Source: Dama dama (lineage: Eukaryota; Chordata; Mammalia; Artiodactyla; Cervidae). Taken from it: a stretch of 64,000 bases of DNA. The notes under the pieces are model-generated. The model ran no database searches. It worked only from the letters and a program-made list of their open reading frames with translations, and was not told the DNA's origin. The position numbers and the translations under genes are program-made. Below, one piece after another: positions 21,241 through 33,699 of this stretch (position 1 is the stretch's first letter; each line of letters begins with the position of its first letter). The stretch spans positions 33,988,108-34,052,107 of the forward strand of contig NC_083694.1 of the NCBI RefSeq assembly GCF_033118175.1, in the 5' to 3' direction.

Positions 21241-21981
21241 ACAGGAGAAGGAATGAATGAAAAGATGGATGGGTGGTGAGATTACAAACACCAGCTGAGA
21301 TCAGGAAGCACTGGTCACTAAAGGCCCCTCTATCTTGGGAGAGTCTCTGACACCTGAGAATCCGGCCAACAGAAGAGGCTAAAGCCTGACACTGTATGGA
21401 AGTGACAGTGCAAATTAATTTACCCAGAGCTCCCCTTTCCAGTTGCTTATCGTTGAGGTTAGAGAGAAGACTATGGTCACTCCTATCAGAATGAAATGCA
21501 ACCATTCCTGAGAGACCAGTATTGAAGCCCCGAGGCTGGCCTGGGGACACCATTAAAAAGAGCTGTGGAGCTCACATTGGAGCCCAGGGGGCACAGATGT
21601 AAACATTTAGTGATGACACCCTAGGAGACCAGTCACAGGGGTGTGTGTTGGGGAAGCAGGAGTGGAGGAGAGGCAGGTCACTGCTACAGGGGTGGGAAGG
21701 GCGAGAAGCAGGGCAGACAGGGAGGGTTTCTGGGATCTCTTCTGAGTAGGGCTTGATGGGAAAGTGAACAAAATGGGGAGATAGGCAGGAATGTGTCCAG
21801 CAGAGAAAAAGGCCAGCAAGCATAAACGTGGAGTGAGGGGTATCCAGGAGTGACCAGTGGTGTGGCAGAAGAGGACAGCTCTGCTAAAGGAGGCTGAGAC
21901 CAAACTAGAACGTGTAGGGCTCCCCTGTGAGTCTAGAAGGCAACTCACAAAGGATACAGAAACACATTCAGTGTATACAGA
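21241..21981. other. Stretch without recognised gene
   Basis: Purine-rich sequence that may include further decayed L2, but I cannot align it confidently. Minus-strand frames at 21572-21948 show no family resemblance. Confidence 0.35.
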
Positions 21982-22318
21982 GGCTTCCCTGGTGGCTCAG
22001 TGGTAAAGAATCCACCTGCCAATGCAGGAGACACGGGTTGGATCCTGGATCTGGGAAGATCCCACATGCTTCAAAGACAGAGCCCGTATTCCACAACCAC
22101 TGAGCCTGTGCTCTAGAACCTGGGACCTGTTGACTACTGAGCCCAAGCCACAGCTACTAAAGCCTGTGCATCCTAGAGCTAGTTCTCTGAAACAAGAGAA
22201 GCCAGCCGCTGCAAGGAGAGGCCTGCGCACTGCAACTAGAGAGTAGCCCCTGCTCACCGCAACTAGAAAAAAAGCTCAGCAGGAAAGACCCAGCACAGCC
22301 AAAAGTAAATAAGTAAAA
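21982..22318 (+). mobile_element. CHR-2-type SINE
   Basis: The head cttccctggtggctcagtgg is followed by a long CHR-2 body (gcctgcgcactgcaactaga, gaaagacccagcacagccaa) and an A-rich tail. The strings attcagtgtatacag and attcagatacag on either side may be a decayed target duplication. Confidence 0.85.
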
Positions 22319-23216
22319 TTATTTTTAAAAATTCAGATACAGCCTCTAGAAGAAGAGCCCAAGAGAATTCCCTGCACTAGAAGGTGAGAACAGAATGGCT
22401 GGGCACTCTTTCTCACAGTGGGTGTTATAGTCTTAAGGAATACAACCCTCTGAAGGAGATACCTGGGAATCCAGAGAAAGGCAGGCAAGAATTGGGGTTG
22501 TTTTCTGGCTCATCCAGACCAACAAACACGGAGAGCCTTCCTGAGTTCCTGCCTCAGGTGCTGCTAACCTACTGAGACAGGGTTGCTGGGGAGCTTCATC
22601 CCAGAAAGGAGGGCTCCTCGATGGGGGCCCTCTCCCCGAGGTGCTATACTGTCCCGTGGGGCTTATGGAACATGTCCTGCCAACAGCAGGTGCATGGGAC
22701 AGCCAGATGGAGTGCTCTTGTCAGCAATGGCACTTCCTGGGCCTCTAAAGAACCGAGCCCACACCCAACAGAGGTGGCATCTGGGTTCTCTGGTAAAAGG
22801 AGAAACAGCCCCTGGTTTTCCTTCCAGCTGTTCTGGACCTCCTCGTGAAAGACTTCAAAATGCCAGGCCTACCACCACCCTGAATGGGAAGTGAATGCAG
22901 ACGTATGGCAGATGTAAGACTATTTCCTAATAATAAGTATCAACAATAGCCAACACACAGCAAGTGCTAACTCTGGGCCAGCATGCACTTATACATGTAC
23001 GTGTAAGTGCTTCTCTACCAGCTTGTTGGTTTATATTGAACAAACAAGGCCAGCTTTGATTTTTCAATCTCACCCAAGGCACCGTGCATCTGACACCCAG
23101 GTGATATCCCACCTTCTGGACCTGTGTGTGGGGAACACCTGGAGAAAGCCTCCACTGCCATAGTCTTAAGGTCCTGCATCTTTAAAATGTGTTCACTGCT
23201 TTCTTATCAAGTCCTG
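22319..23216. other. Stretch without recognised gene
   Basis: No recognised repeat. Frames at 22583-22894 and 22621-22848 overlap in different phases and show no family resemblance. Confidence 0.4.
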
Positions 23217-23855
23217 GGCTTCCCTGGTGGTCTAGTGGTTAAGAATCCACCTGCCAATGCAGGGGAAATGGGCTCAAGCCTTGGTCCAGGAAGACCCCAC
23301 ATGCTGCTGCTGCTGCTGCTGCTAAGTCGCTTCAGTCGTGTCCGACTCTGTGCGACCCCATAGACGGCAGCCCACCAGGCTCCGCCGTCCCTGGGATTCT
23401 CCAGGCAAGAACTCTGGAGTGGGTTGCCATCTCTTTCCCCAGTGCATGAAAGTGAAAAGTGAAAGTGAAGTCGTTCAGTTGTGTCGGACTCTTAGCGACC
23501 CCATGGACTGCAGCCTACCAGGCTCCTCCGTCCATGGGATTTTCCAGACAAGAGTACTGGAGTGGGGTGCCTTTGCCTTCTCCGGACCCCACATACCTCG
23601 GAGCAAATAAGCCCATGCGCCACAACTATTGAGCCTGTGCTCTAGAGCCGGGGAGCCACAACTCCTGAGCCCGTGTCACAGTTACTGATGCCCATGTGCC
23701 TAGAGCCATGCTCAGCAACACGAGAAGTCACCACAATGAGAAGCCTGCGCACTGCAACTAGAGAGTGGCCCTCACTTCACCGCAACTAGAGAAAACCCGC
23801 ACGCAGCAATGAAGACCCAGCACTGCCAAAAATAAATAAGTCTTTTTAAAAAATC
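23217..23855 (+). mobile_element. CHR-2-type SINE, split by BOV-A2
   Basis: The head (cttccctggtggtctagtgg) runs to accccacat at 23302. The body resumes at 23595 (acctcggagcaaataagccc) and ends with gacccagcactgccaaaaat. The interruption is a BOV-A2. Confidence 0.9.
23303..23584 (-). mobile_element. BOV-A2 SINE inside CHR-2
   Basis: A complete antisense BOV-A2 dimer with a (CTG)n head. A 10-bp target duplication, gaccccacat, lies at 23293-23302 and 23585-23594. It is younger than its host SINE. Confidence 0.94.
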
Positions 23856-24600
23856 CCACTAAAACAATATTTTAAATCAATTATCGTCCAATACATTAAG
23901 AAACAATATATCTTAAGTCTGAAAAGCAACGATTCAAGCTCCTCCTGGCAGATAAAACGAGCTCCAGGGGACTTGCCTGGAGAAGCAGGGGTGGGGCGGG
24001 ACGCGGCGGGGGGCGAGGTTCAGCTGTAGCACCTGATTCTCAGTTGCTCATCAGCTCATCCACACACAGATCACTAGGAAGACGGAAAAGGTGTGCACAA
24101 GGGCGCCTTGCCCTGCCCCGCCCAGCGCTGAGGGATCCTTGGTCTACTTCCTCCTAGAATTTCCTGTGCCATAAATCTGCGCCCTCCCCGACAACCCCAT
24201 GCCCTACAACTATACATGTCCTCCCAGGCCAGTCTCAGAGTCTGTCTCTGGCCTCCCTGAGCTGTCATCTCTGATCAGAACTCTCCTCTCTGTGACCAGG
24301 AGCTCCCTGGCCTCTAGCACCACTTTGGAAGTGGCTGGGTGGGGGCCAGGAGTAGCATGGGTAGAAGCAAGGGAGAGAGGAAATAAAACATGGAAAGAAG
24401 AAAGAGACAAAAATAAGAACACAGAAGAGAAGCAGAGAAAAGGGAAGAGAAGAGGGAAATGCCTGGCAGTGGAAAGATGAAGAGGAGCCTGAGCTGAGGA
24501 GGCCTAGTGCCCTGCTGAGTGATGAGACTAGGACCAGAAGGCAAAGGTGGGATGGAGAAAGATGGTTGCCAAGAAGAGACAGTTCCAAGTATCTGTACTT
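23856..24600. other. Stretch with GC-rich and GA-rich patches
   Basis: At 23985-24020 there is a short GC- and CpG-rich patch (gtggggcgggacgcggcggg) with one GC-box-like string. At 24360-24475 there is a purine-only low-complexity tract. No gene is supported. Confidence 0.45.
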
Positions 24601-24610
24601 ATCCTGGCCT

Positions 24611-24902
24611 GCTGCTGCTGCTGCTAAGTCGCTTCAGTCGTGTCCAACTCTGTGCAACCGACAGAGTAGACGGTAGAGTAGACGGCAGCCCACCAGGCTC
24701 CCCCATCCCTGGGATTCTCCAGGCAAGAACACTGGAGTGGGTTGCCATTTCCTTCTCCAGTGCATGAAAGTGAAAAGTGAAAGAGAAGTCACTCAGTCAT
24801 GCCCGACTCTTAGCGACCCCATGGACTGCAGCCTACCAGGCTCCTCCGTCCATGGGATTTTCCAGGCAAGAGTACTGGAGTGGGGTGCCATTGCCTTCTC
24901 CG
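24611..24902 (-). mobile_element. BOV-A2 SINE, antisense
   Basis: A complete BOV-A2 dimer. The 10-bp target duplication atcctggcct lies at 24601-24610 and 24903-24912. A small internal duplication (gagtagacggtagagtagac) is near 24663-24688. Confidence 0.94.
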
Positions 24903-24912
24903 ATCCTGGCCT

Positions 24913-25393
24913 AGTGGTCTCAAATTTTTAGCATGAATAAAAATCACTTGGGATGTTTGTTAAACCATAGATTCCTATTCCAGAGTTCTGATTCCTTATA
25001 CCTGGTTGGCATCCTAGAACTCCATTTTGTTGGTTTTCCGTTTTAACAAGCGGCCTGGTGGCTTCTAACAAAGATATTGGGAAATACTGACCCTTTCTGT
25101 TAGTAGGGCATCTTGTGGCACAGCAGACTCGGACGCGGCTACCCTCAGATCTGACATTTTACATGTTTGTCTTTGGAACTCACTTTCCTAGGACTGTGCC
25201 TGCAAATGCTGGGCTCCAGCGGGGGCTGATTCTGCAGGGCTCTGTGAGGCCTGCAAATGCTACCTGAGTGACAGGATTCCCATCTGTGCTGCAGAAGTTT
25301 AAGTGAGACAACCTTCAAGGACCCTTTCACCTGGAAAATGCTTCTATTTTCCTGAAATGTGATGCCCATCTGGGTGTAGCTAGGAAAGGAAAG
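24913..25393. other. Stretch without recognised gene
   Basis: No recognised element or exon. Confidence 0.4.
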
Positions 25394-25616
25394 GAAATGT
25401 TAGTCGCTCAAAAGGAAAGATTTAGTCACTCACTCATGGATGACTCTGTGACCCCATGGACTGTAGTCTGCCAGGTTCCTCTGTCTGTGGAATTCTCCAG
25501 GCAAGAATACTGCAGTGTGTGGCCATTTACTCCTCCAGGGGATCTTCCTGACCCAGGGATCAAGCCTGGGTCTCCCACATTGCAGACAGATTCCTTATCT
25601 TCTGAGCCACCCAGGG
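25394..25616 (-). mobile_element. Bov-tA SINE, antisense
   Basis: Body and reverse head (ttatcttctgagccacccag). The strings tagctagg and tagctaga outside it may be the target duplication. Confidence 0.85.
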
Positions 25617-25817
25617 TCTAGCTAGACAGAGTCTGTATTCAGAGACCAAAAACTTGCACCCAGTTCCTTCCTCCTCAGTCATACATGTTAGATGGTAGAA
25701 ATGTTTCGCCTGTTTGAAGACACATTTTAAGAATTAATTTTGTGTTTTATTACCTCCTTGAAATTTGATGCCAATATGTTAAATTCTACTTCACTTTTTT
25801 TCTTTCTATAGTTTCTT

Positions 25818-25935
25818 TTGGAGGAGGAAATGGCAACCCACATGTGTTCTTGCCTAGAGAATCCCATGGACGGAGGGGCCTGGTGGGCTGCAGTCTATGG
25901 GGTTGCAAAGAGTCGGACACGACTAAGCAAATAAC
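25818..25935 (+). mobile_element. BovA fragment, head-less
   Basis: It starts within the body (gaggaggaaatggcaaccca) and ends gtcggacacgactaagcaaa, followed by a short (AC)n run to about 25945. Confidence 0.82.
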
Positions 25936-26078
25936 ACACACACACGTGTGTAATATTTTACACACACCTTTCTATTTGAATATCTATAATTCCTCACAAA
26001 AAATATTATTTTTGTTTTAAAGTGTATGTAAAATACAAAAGTCAAGATCAAGGTGTCAGGAGGTTTGGTTTCTTCTAA

Positions 26079-26600
26079 AGTCTCCCTCCTTGGCTTGTAG
26101 ATGGCCACCTTCTGGAAGACTACCTTCACATGGGCTTTCCTCTGTGCTTTACCCCCGTGTCCTCCTGTGTGTTCAAATCTCACCTCAGAAGAACACCAGT
26201 CAGGCTGGATTACGTGCATTCTTGCTAAGTCGCTTCAGTTGCATTCAACTCTTTTTGACCCTATGGACTCTAGCCTGCCAGGCTCTGTTGTCCATGGGAT
26301 TCTCCAAGCAAGAATACTGGAGCAGGTTGCCATGCCCTCCTCTGGGGGAATCTTCCCCCAGAGACCCAGGGATCAAACTTGGGTCTCTTACATCTCCTGT
26401 ACTGGCAGGTGGGTTCTTTACCACTAGCACCACCAGGGAAGCCCCTAGACTAGATTAGGACCCCCCTAAAGGCCTCATGTTTATTTAATCACTTCTTTAA
26501 AAGCCCCATCTCCAAATAGAGTTGCATTCCAAATACTTCCAAATAAAGGGCTTCAATGTGTGAATTTTGAGGGGATAAAATTCAGCCCCAAACATCCCAA
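26079..26600 (-). mobile_element. MLT1-type MaLR LTR, antisense, split by SINE
   Basis: The left part (26079-26221) reads cctccttggcttgtagatgg, then gaacaccagtcaggctggat. The right part (26445-26600) reads ccccatctccaaatagagtt, then gaattttgaggggataaaat. This is the reverse complement of the LTR type found at 15553-16945. No internal viral sequence is attached. Confidence 0.8.
26222..26444 (-). mobile_element. Bov-tA SINE inside MLT1
   Basis: Antisense body from gctaagtcgcttcagttgca to the reverse head accaccagggaagcccc. The LTR flanks read tggattacg and tagattagg, consistent with a decayed target duplication. Confidence 0.9.
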
Positions 26601-27104
26601 TCACCTCAATCACAAAAGCTTAAAGTAGGTTGGACTCCTGATCCAAAGGCAAAAAACCCATAGGTTAGCCAGCAGACCATCAAGTGTCTTGATATGAAAA
26701 CTCTGTCCAGTGACAAATAATGGTGATTACATAGAAAAATCATATTCCTTCTAGAGATCTTGGAGTGGACAATATAAAAAAGAAAGTTGAACACAGGAAG
26801 ATGTGCTGAACTGTCAATAGTATGATATAGATCCCCAGGCCTGGCCCTTCCGTTTGTCCCATGCCCTGGTGCTCAGCACAATGTTTGAGATAAACTCAGT
26901 CAGTCTAGCTTTGGAACAAGATTGCTTCTCCCAGCAACTTTTTTCTTCAGGCCTCATCTCCTGAGTGCCTCATTCCTTGCTTCTAGTTTAAAGAGCTCCC
27001 CCAGCTACCTTCAAAAATGCCTTTTATTTGCAGGCACTGAGGAGACCAGGAGTAACTGCAGAAACAATGCTAAATATTCTCTAGTGAGATGAAAGCTCCA
27101 GTTG
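26601..27104. other. Stretch without recognised gene
   Basis: No recognised repeat or exon. Confidence 0.4.
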
Positions 27105-27480
27105 ATATTCAAGTTATTCTCGCTGTGGTACAAACAACCTCAAACTTAGAGCAAAAACAAGATAAAATCATTGGATTATGCCTGCATATTCTATCAGGCA
27201 TTCAAGAATTCAGAAGCAGGGAGCTTATCTCCATGCAGCAGTGTCTGGACTCTCAGCAGGGAAGACTCTAACAATCAGAATCTTCTGAAGGTTCACTCAC
27301 ATGTCTTGCAGCTGATGCTGGCTGTTGGCTGGGACCTCAGCTGGGTTACTTGGCTGGAATAGCTATCCTGGCTTCTTCCTGTGGCTTCTTGGGCTTCAGT
27401 GCAAAGTACCTGAGTTTTAAGACTAAGATCCCAAGAGAACAAGGTAGGATACTATATCACCACATGTGATATAGCCTCAT
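27105..27480. other. Probable ancient dispersed repeat, family unassigned
   Basis: The layout (attcaagaattcagaagcag, gaatcttctgaaggttcact and tggctgttggctgggacctc) resembles an old mammalian dispersed repeat that I cannot name with confidence. A similar type of sequence may be present at 51765-52000. Confidence 0.35.
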
Positions 27481-27527
27481 TTCCTCTGTGGTCATAAGTC
27501 TGCCCAAATTCAAGGAAAGGGGACATT

Positions 27528-27643
27528 GGGACTTCTCTGCAGGTCCAGTAGCTAGGACTCTGTGCTTCCCATGCAGGTGGTATGGGTTCAATCCCTGGTC
27601 AGGTAACTAAGATCTCACATGCTGCACAGCATAGCCAAAAAAA
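27528..27643 (+). mobile_element. Short tRNA-Glu SINE (CHR-1/SINE2 type)
   Basis: Head gggacttctctgcaggtcca, body tgggttcaatccctggtcag and end gcacagcatagccaaaaaaa. It is the short form without the long CHR-2 body. Confidence 0.82.
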
Positions 27644-29267
27644 AGGAACATAGACCCTGCTGCAATGGAAGAAATGTCAAGATCGCATTGCAGAAAGATA
27701 AATATTGTTGTGGTCATCATTGGAAAATACAGTCCTCACAGCACATCTTCAGACCACAGTGCTTCACATCCTTTCCACCTCCAAAATATACTAAAACCCT
27801 CTCCCAAGACCACCATGTCCCAGCCCATCATGACATCGGCTCAAGTCATTTCAGTTAGATCCAGGGGTGTATGAATTCCCCAGGTGCAGCAATTTAGGCT
27901 CCACTTCTCAGTCTAAATACCAGAAAATTCACTTTAGCCCCTACACACTCAATAAACAATTGACTGGGACACACTGTAGACACCATTGTTCAAAAAGGGA
28001 GAAAACAGGAGTGACACAGTAATTGCAGGTCTGTATGCCATCCTCAATACCAGCTGGGCACGGGGGGGCCAGGTTTTGAGGAGAGTTCAGCTCTGCTGCT
28101 TTGTTCTCTGGCACTTAGCTCTTCTCTCGCGTTCTTGGTTCTGCCCTATGAGTCACCACTCCTTTGCTATAAGAACAGCCTGAGTTGGCAGCTGAGTAGT
28201 TTTCTCAACCAGCTTCCTGTCTGTAGTGGTCGAGACGTCCAAAGGTCGCCTTTCACTTCATACTGTTTCTGTCACTTTGAATCCAAACTGATACAATTCT
28301 TTTTAAAACTTCATGAACTTTTGGGAATCAATTTACAGCTTACTCCATTAAACAAAAAGCCATAGCCACAAATCCCTTGCAGATAGGCCTTTCTTGACCT
28401 TCAGCTCCCCATGAAGCTGCCATGGGGCAACACCCTTACAACTCTTTTAAGCCATGTTGTTAAACAGAGAAAAACACCAAGATTCTAAGAACTTCTCTCC
28501 AGTGAGGGTTCTTGAAAGAGAAGTGAGGTGGGGAAGTTGAGCCCACGTTTCCATTCAAAGTCAAAAAACCGCAAGGAGGGCTGGAAGTGGTACTTCTGTG
28601 GGCAGAAGGCAAAGTCAAACCCTCTTTGAAGGAATGTTTCACCAAGTTAGACCACAGGACTCTCTTATCCTTAAGCTCAAGTAGACCAATGAAGATGACC
28701 AATCACACATGAAGCCATGCCACTAGTGAGGAAAGATGTAGACGCCCATGAATTGCAATTGGAATGGTCATATGAAAAAAAATAGTATTGTTATGAATAA
28801 AATATTGATTGAAATATTGGCTCCAATGACAGCTGAGTATACAAGAATACACCGGCCATGAACAATTTTGAACTATTACTCCACAAGTTGCTGATTTATT
28901 AAAAACAGGAAAAAAAATCTCTAAATGGAGAGATGTGATGGACACCAAGTTGACAGCCTTGATAATGGAACTGCCTGACATCTTATGCTTCCTGATATGA
29001 TTATTGAGAAAGATACAATCTTGCATATGCAGTACTCCTGCCCCCTCCTCAAATTTCTGAATCTAAGCATGAGGAAAAATTAGGTAAATCCAAATTGAGG
29101 GATATTTTACAAAGCAACTGGCTTGAACTCTTCAAAATTATCAAGATGATAAGAAAAGTTTTAAATCCAGAAACTGATCTAGATTAAAACAAACAAACAA
29201 CCCAAGACAACTAATAGAATGAATGATTCTTGATTCTATCCTGGATTCAAAAAATAATAAAAACATA
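27644..29267. other. 1.6-kb stretch without recognised gene
   Basis: No named repeat; parts of 27700-28440 may be old LTR-derived sequence. A G8 run is at 28063-28070. Open frames are short and unconvincing. Confidence 0.35.
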
Positions 29268-30490
29268 TTTCTTCCAGTTTTATTAAGATAAAATTGACAT
29301 TCGGCACTGTATAAACTTAAGGTATATAGCATAATAATTTGACTTACATACACCATGAAATGATTATCACAGTAAGCATGGTCAACATTCATCATTTCAC
29401 TCAGATACAAAATTAAAGAAATAAATTTTTTTCTTGTGTTGAAAACTCAGGATTTACACTCTTAACAAATTACAGCGGTAAGTTATATAATGAAATATAA
29501 TGAAAGTTATACATTGCATCCTTAGTACTTATTTATCTTATCACTTGAAGTTTGTACCTTTTGACCGCCTTCATCCAATTTCCCTTCCCTCCACACCTCA
29601 CTTCTGGTAACCACAAGTATGATCTCTTTTGCTACGAGTTGACTTGCTTCTGAAACATAACTGACCTACAACACTATGTTAGTTCCTATTACACAACATG
29701 ATGAATTGGTATTTCTGTACATTTCAAAATGATCACCACAATAAGACTAGCTATGATATGTCATCATACAAAAATACTACATAGTTATTAATTATATTCC
29801 CCACACTGTACATTTCATAGCCATGACTCATTTATTTTGCAAGAGAAAGTTTGTGCTTCTTAAGCTCTCTCCCCTTTTTCTTCCCTCCTCCCCACTGCCC
29901 TTCCCTCTGGCAACCACCTGTTTGCTCTCTGTATCTAGAACTCTGTTTCTGTTTTGTTTTGTTATGTTTGTTCATTTGTTTTTTTTATATTCCACATATA
30001 AGTGAAATAATACAATATCTATCTTTCTCTGTCTGACTTATTTCACTTAGCGTAATAACTCCTAGGTCCAACCATGTTGGAAAAATGGCAAGATTAAGCT
30101 TTTTATGGCTGAGTAATATTCCGTTGTATATACATGTAGATATATCCAGGCTTCCCTGGTGGCTCAAATGGTAAAGAATCTGCCTGCAATGCAGGAGAAC
30201 TGGGTTCAATCCCTGGGTTGGGAAGATCACCTGGAGGAGGGCACGACAACCTACTCCTGTTTTCTTGCCTAGAGAATCCCCATGAACAGAGGAGCCTGGT
30301 GGGCCACAGTCCATGGGGTCACAAAAAGTCAGACACAACTGAGCAACTAAGCATGTATTGATATATCCACCACATCTTCTTTACCCATTCTTCATCTATT
30401 GGTGGGTACTTAGGTTACTTCCATATCTTGGATATTGTAAATATAAGTACAATGAACATAGGGGTGCATGTATCTTTTCTAAATATTGAG
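29268..30490 (-). mobile_element. Old L1 3' region, antisense, split by SINE
   Basis: Reverse complement of an L1MA/L1MB-like 3' end: ttttattaagataaaattga, then ctctggcaaccacctgtttg, tccacatataagtgaaataa and ttatggctgagtaatattcc. It resumes after the SINE with acatcttctttacccattct and gaacataggggtgcatgta. ORF2 C-terminal sequence is present but broken. Confidence 0.8.
30149..30359 (+). mobile_element. Bov-tA SINE inside old L1
   Basis: Complete SINE with head cttccctggtggctcaaatg. A 10-bp target duplication, gatatatcca, is at 30139-30148 and 30360-30369, in the L1. Confidence 0.94.
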
Positions 30491-31190
30491 ACAACTGAGG
30501 ACATTTCAATTTGGTTCATATATTAGATATTATGTTTTCAATATTAGATTTCCTAAATGTGATTCTTTCCCTGTTGCTATATAGGAGAATCTCCTTGTTT
30601 TTAGAAGACATGTTAAGATATTTAGAATAATAATAATTGAATTCTCTGTGAAAAACTTTAAAATGGCTTGCCAAAGGAAAAAAATTATGTGCTGATATGC
30701 ATATTTTTGGAAAGAAAAATAAAGTAAATGTGATAAAATGTTAATTAGTAAATCTAGATAAAGGATAAATGGCCATTCATTGTACTATTCCTACAAATTT
30801 TCTGTAGATTTGAATTTTTTTATAAAAGGGTTGAGGAAAATATTCACAACTATAAAGACTGAATAACATGTACCATGTTAATTATTCACATCAACACCCC
30901 CCCCCCTCCCCCAAATATGTTAGGGCATCCTTTCTGCAGGCTGAAGCAAAGCTTTTTACTATCCATTTTTGGCAAGGCTCAGCAGGATGAGGTAACTTTC
31001 CCAAGGTCACAAAGAAAAGTGTTAAATAAAGTGTCAAATAAGCATAAACCAGAAAACCAAAGATTTGGACACCCTCGAAGTTCCAAACTTCTCCTACTCA
31101 CATGAAAATATCTCCTTCATCTCTTGACTAAACAGGAAAATTCAAATAAGGGATTCTTCTCCTTTCTTTATCATTAACTAATGTGTTCTC
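30491..31190. other. Stretch without recognised gene
   Basis: AT-rich, with a C10 run at 30897-30906 followed by TCCCCC. No recognised element. Confidence 0.4.
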
Positions 31191-31368
31191 TGAAAGTTGC
31201 TCAGTTGTGTCTGACTCTTTGTGATCCCATGGACTGTAACCTGCCAGACTCTTCTGTCCATGAGATTTTCCAGGCAAAAATACTGGAGTGGGTTGCCATT
31301 CCCTTCTCCAGTGGATCCTCTCGACCCAGGAATCGAAACTGGGTCTCCTTCACTGCAGGCAGATTCAT
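31191..31368 (-). mobile_element. Bov-tA SINE, antisense
   Basis: The body gttgctcagttgtgtctgac runs to a shortened reverse head (cactgcaggcagattc). Confidence 0.87.
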
Positions 31369-32205
31369 AGATTAAAAGATGAGTTCAGGAAGAGAATAGA
31401 TGAAAATTTATTAATTAAATGAAATGAGGTATGCTAAGATAATGGGATTTAGGTTGACGTTCTCTGACATTTCTCTTTTATTCTTTTCATGTTTAGGCAG
31501 GAGAAACACGAGAAAAGAGGTAAGCACTGCTATGAATAACCAGCAGCCATCAATCACCCATTTAGGGGGTCACTAGAGCAGGACACTGCTCAGATTTCAG
31601 TGTCCCTCGGGACACATTTTCCCTTCCTTCATTTATCGCCTGCAGGCATTGATATCATCTCATGGAAACCCCAGCAATCTGGCACTGTGGGTCTCTGGTC
31701 AGCTCAGCTCCTTTGAATCTGATCTCATGACTATAGCAGGTTTCATTGTGACTTACAAGCCTGGGGGAGAGGAGACTAGGGAGGTGGCTTCAGTAAGACT
31801 CTAGCGAGGGAAAAGTGTTGAATAGTTCTGTTGAATTAGAAAGAAAAGTCTCTGCACAGGCATGGCCTTGAGGAACAGGACTGTTAGATAATTTTATTTT
31901 ATTCCCCTGCCTCTCTCTCAAATGAACCAAATACAATCCCCATTTTGTCTTCCCAGAGCCAGGGCTCAGGTTCGAGCTGTCCTCTTCTTGCTTTTCTTAG
32001 TTGGAGTTGATCACCTTCAAGTTCTGCTTTAACAACTCATGGCATATGTGGGATTTTATGTGTGATACATTAAATAGACGTTTTAGAAAGTCTGTTTTCC
32101 AGTTAGCCTAAATGGTTTGCTGTGGAAGAGATGCCAGCTGTCCTAGAGAACAGAGGCTGGTGTATGCTAAGATTGTTTAACTCCAAGGACTTGAAAGAGT
32201 TTAGC
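31369..32205. other. Stretch without recognised gene
   Basis: No named repeat and no supported exon. Confidence 0.4.
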
Positions 32206-32430
32206 ATCATCAGAATAAAGATATCAATCAACTCCAGAACTATTGATATCAGAAACATTCCCTTCTCATGGTTCAAGCTGCAGGGGAAGAGCAAAGAACC
32301 TAGAATCAGATAGGTGGCACCTGCACTTGATTATCTTACCAATGAGAAAGAGACGACTCATGGTAACTCAATTTACGTTTTATTCCTCAGTCCTTCGAGT
32401 TCTTGCTCAGTCCCCAATTGCCTGGCTCCT
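32206..32430 (+). repeat. Copy A of a diverged 0.2-kb duplicated segment
   Basis: It aligns along its whole length with 34406-34612 in the same orientation. Shared blocks include tttcaagct/gttcaagct, cttgattatct, actcatggtaac and ctcagtcccc/ctcagtccca. By eye identity is about three quarters. It matches no family I know, so it may be a local duplication or an unrecognised dispersed repeat. Confidence 0.7.
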
Positions 32431-33354
32431 GAGATACTGACAAGACTCCTCGCAAAGGAAAACTACATTGCAGGGAGCACAGGCGGTACAGTAAAGCTAA
32501 TAGAGGACCTAAGAAGGTGAAAGGACAGAGTAATCTGACTGATAAGAGAGCGTGGGATTTTGTATGGCCAATCTGGGGATGGACTATGCAGAGATGGTAG
32601 TTCTCTTTCTGCTTCTGCCTCAGGGGAAAAGTTAAGACACAAGAATGACAGAAAGGAATGATATGGTTGGTCTACTCACCTCTCCTGACTTCCATCCCTG
32701 CACAGTCATTCCTCTGGTAGCAAAAGAACTAAAACTAAGTCATAACTACTGTCCTGAAGGAACTTGAACACTCAGTGAATGGCAGAGTCAAGTTCTGCTC
32801 TTTCTTCATCAAGTCAGAGTAAGAAGAAAAATATACCAAAGGTTATTGTCTTTATTATTACATCTTAATTCTAGAAATAACTTTATTTGGATCTCCTACA
32901 GTGTGCCAGGTAGGCCAGGAGATACAGAAATAAAAGATGCACTTCATTTCTGTCAAGTTGCTCAGAGTAGAGTGGAGATGTCTGCATGAAACCAGGGCAA
33001 AGTATCAATAAAAAAGGAGAGACAGACAATCCAGAAAAGATAATAAATATGAAGCAGCATCACAGCAAGTGTGGGAAGAAGGAGAGCCCATACCCAGGAA
33101 CTAGGGAAGGAACATTCCCACAGTGATGGGAAAGAAAGATCTGAGGGTAAATAATTATGCAGTGCAGTGTACAGCAAGGTCACCAGTGTTTTAATGGAAC
33201 CACTTTGAACCATCATTGATTTGACTTCATAGTCTCAGAAGATTCCAAAGTGGATGGTTGACATTAAGGAAGGAAGAAAGAAAAAGAGATTATTTAGAAT
33301 CATTAGATTGAGGATTTGTAGGGTGGGGAGGGAGTACTTAATTATAGTTGGAGT
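32431..33354. other. Stretch with possible L2 remnant
   Basis: No gene is recognised. At 32885-33200 the order atctcctacagtgtgccagg, gagatacagaaataaaagat and agagtagagtggagatgtct resembles reverse L2, weakly. Confidence 0.35.
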
Positions 33355-33532
33355 TGTTGTTGCTTAGTCGCTGAGTCATGTCCAACTCTTTTGCAACCCC
33401 ATGGACTATAGCCCACCAGCCTCCTCTGTCCATGGGATTTCCCAGGCAAGAATACTGGAGTGGGTTGCCGTTTCCTTCTCCAGTGGATCTTCCCTACCCA
33501 GAGACTAAACCCAGGACAGCAGGATTCTTTAC
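33355..33532 (-). mobile_element. Bov-tA SINE, antisense
   Basis: The body cttagtcgctgagtcatgtc ends in a decayed reverse head near 33530. Confidence 0.87.
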
Positions 33533-33699
33533 CACTGTAAAGCCATGGTTAGAAGTTGTCTTTAAATAAGTCATGCTGTCTAAGTATATTCTTCTTAAGC
33601 TTGATGATTATTACTTTGAAGTTAGCATTTTTAATAAAAATGCCACTGTTGTTGAAATACAACTCATTGTCCACATACAGGGTAAGGCAATGAGGTTTT

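Noticed and set aside
24360..24480. Purine-rich tract encoding a Lys/Glu/Arg-rich peptide
   Set aside because: Low-complexity DNA; such peptides arise in any purine tract.
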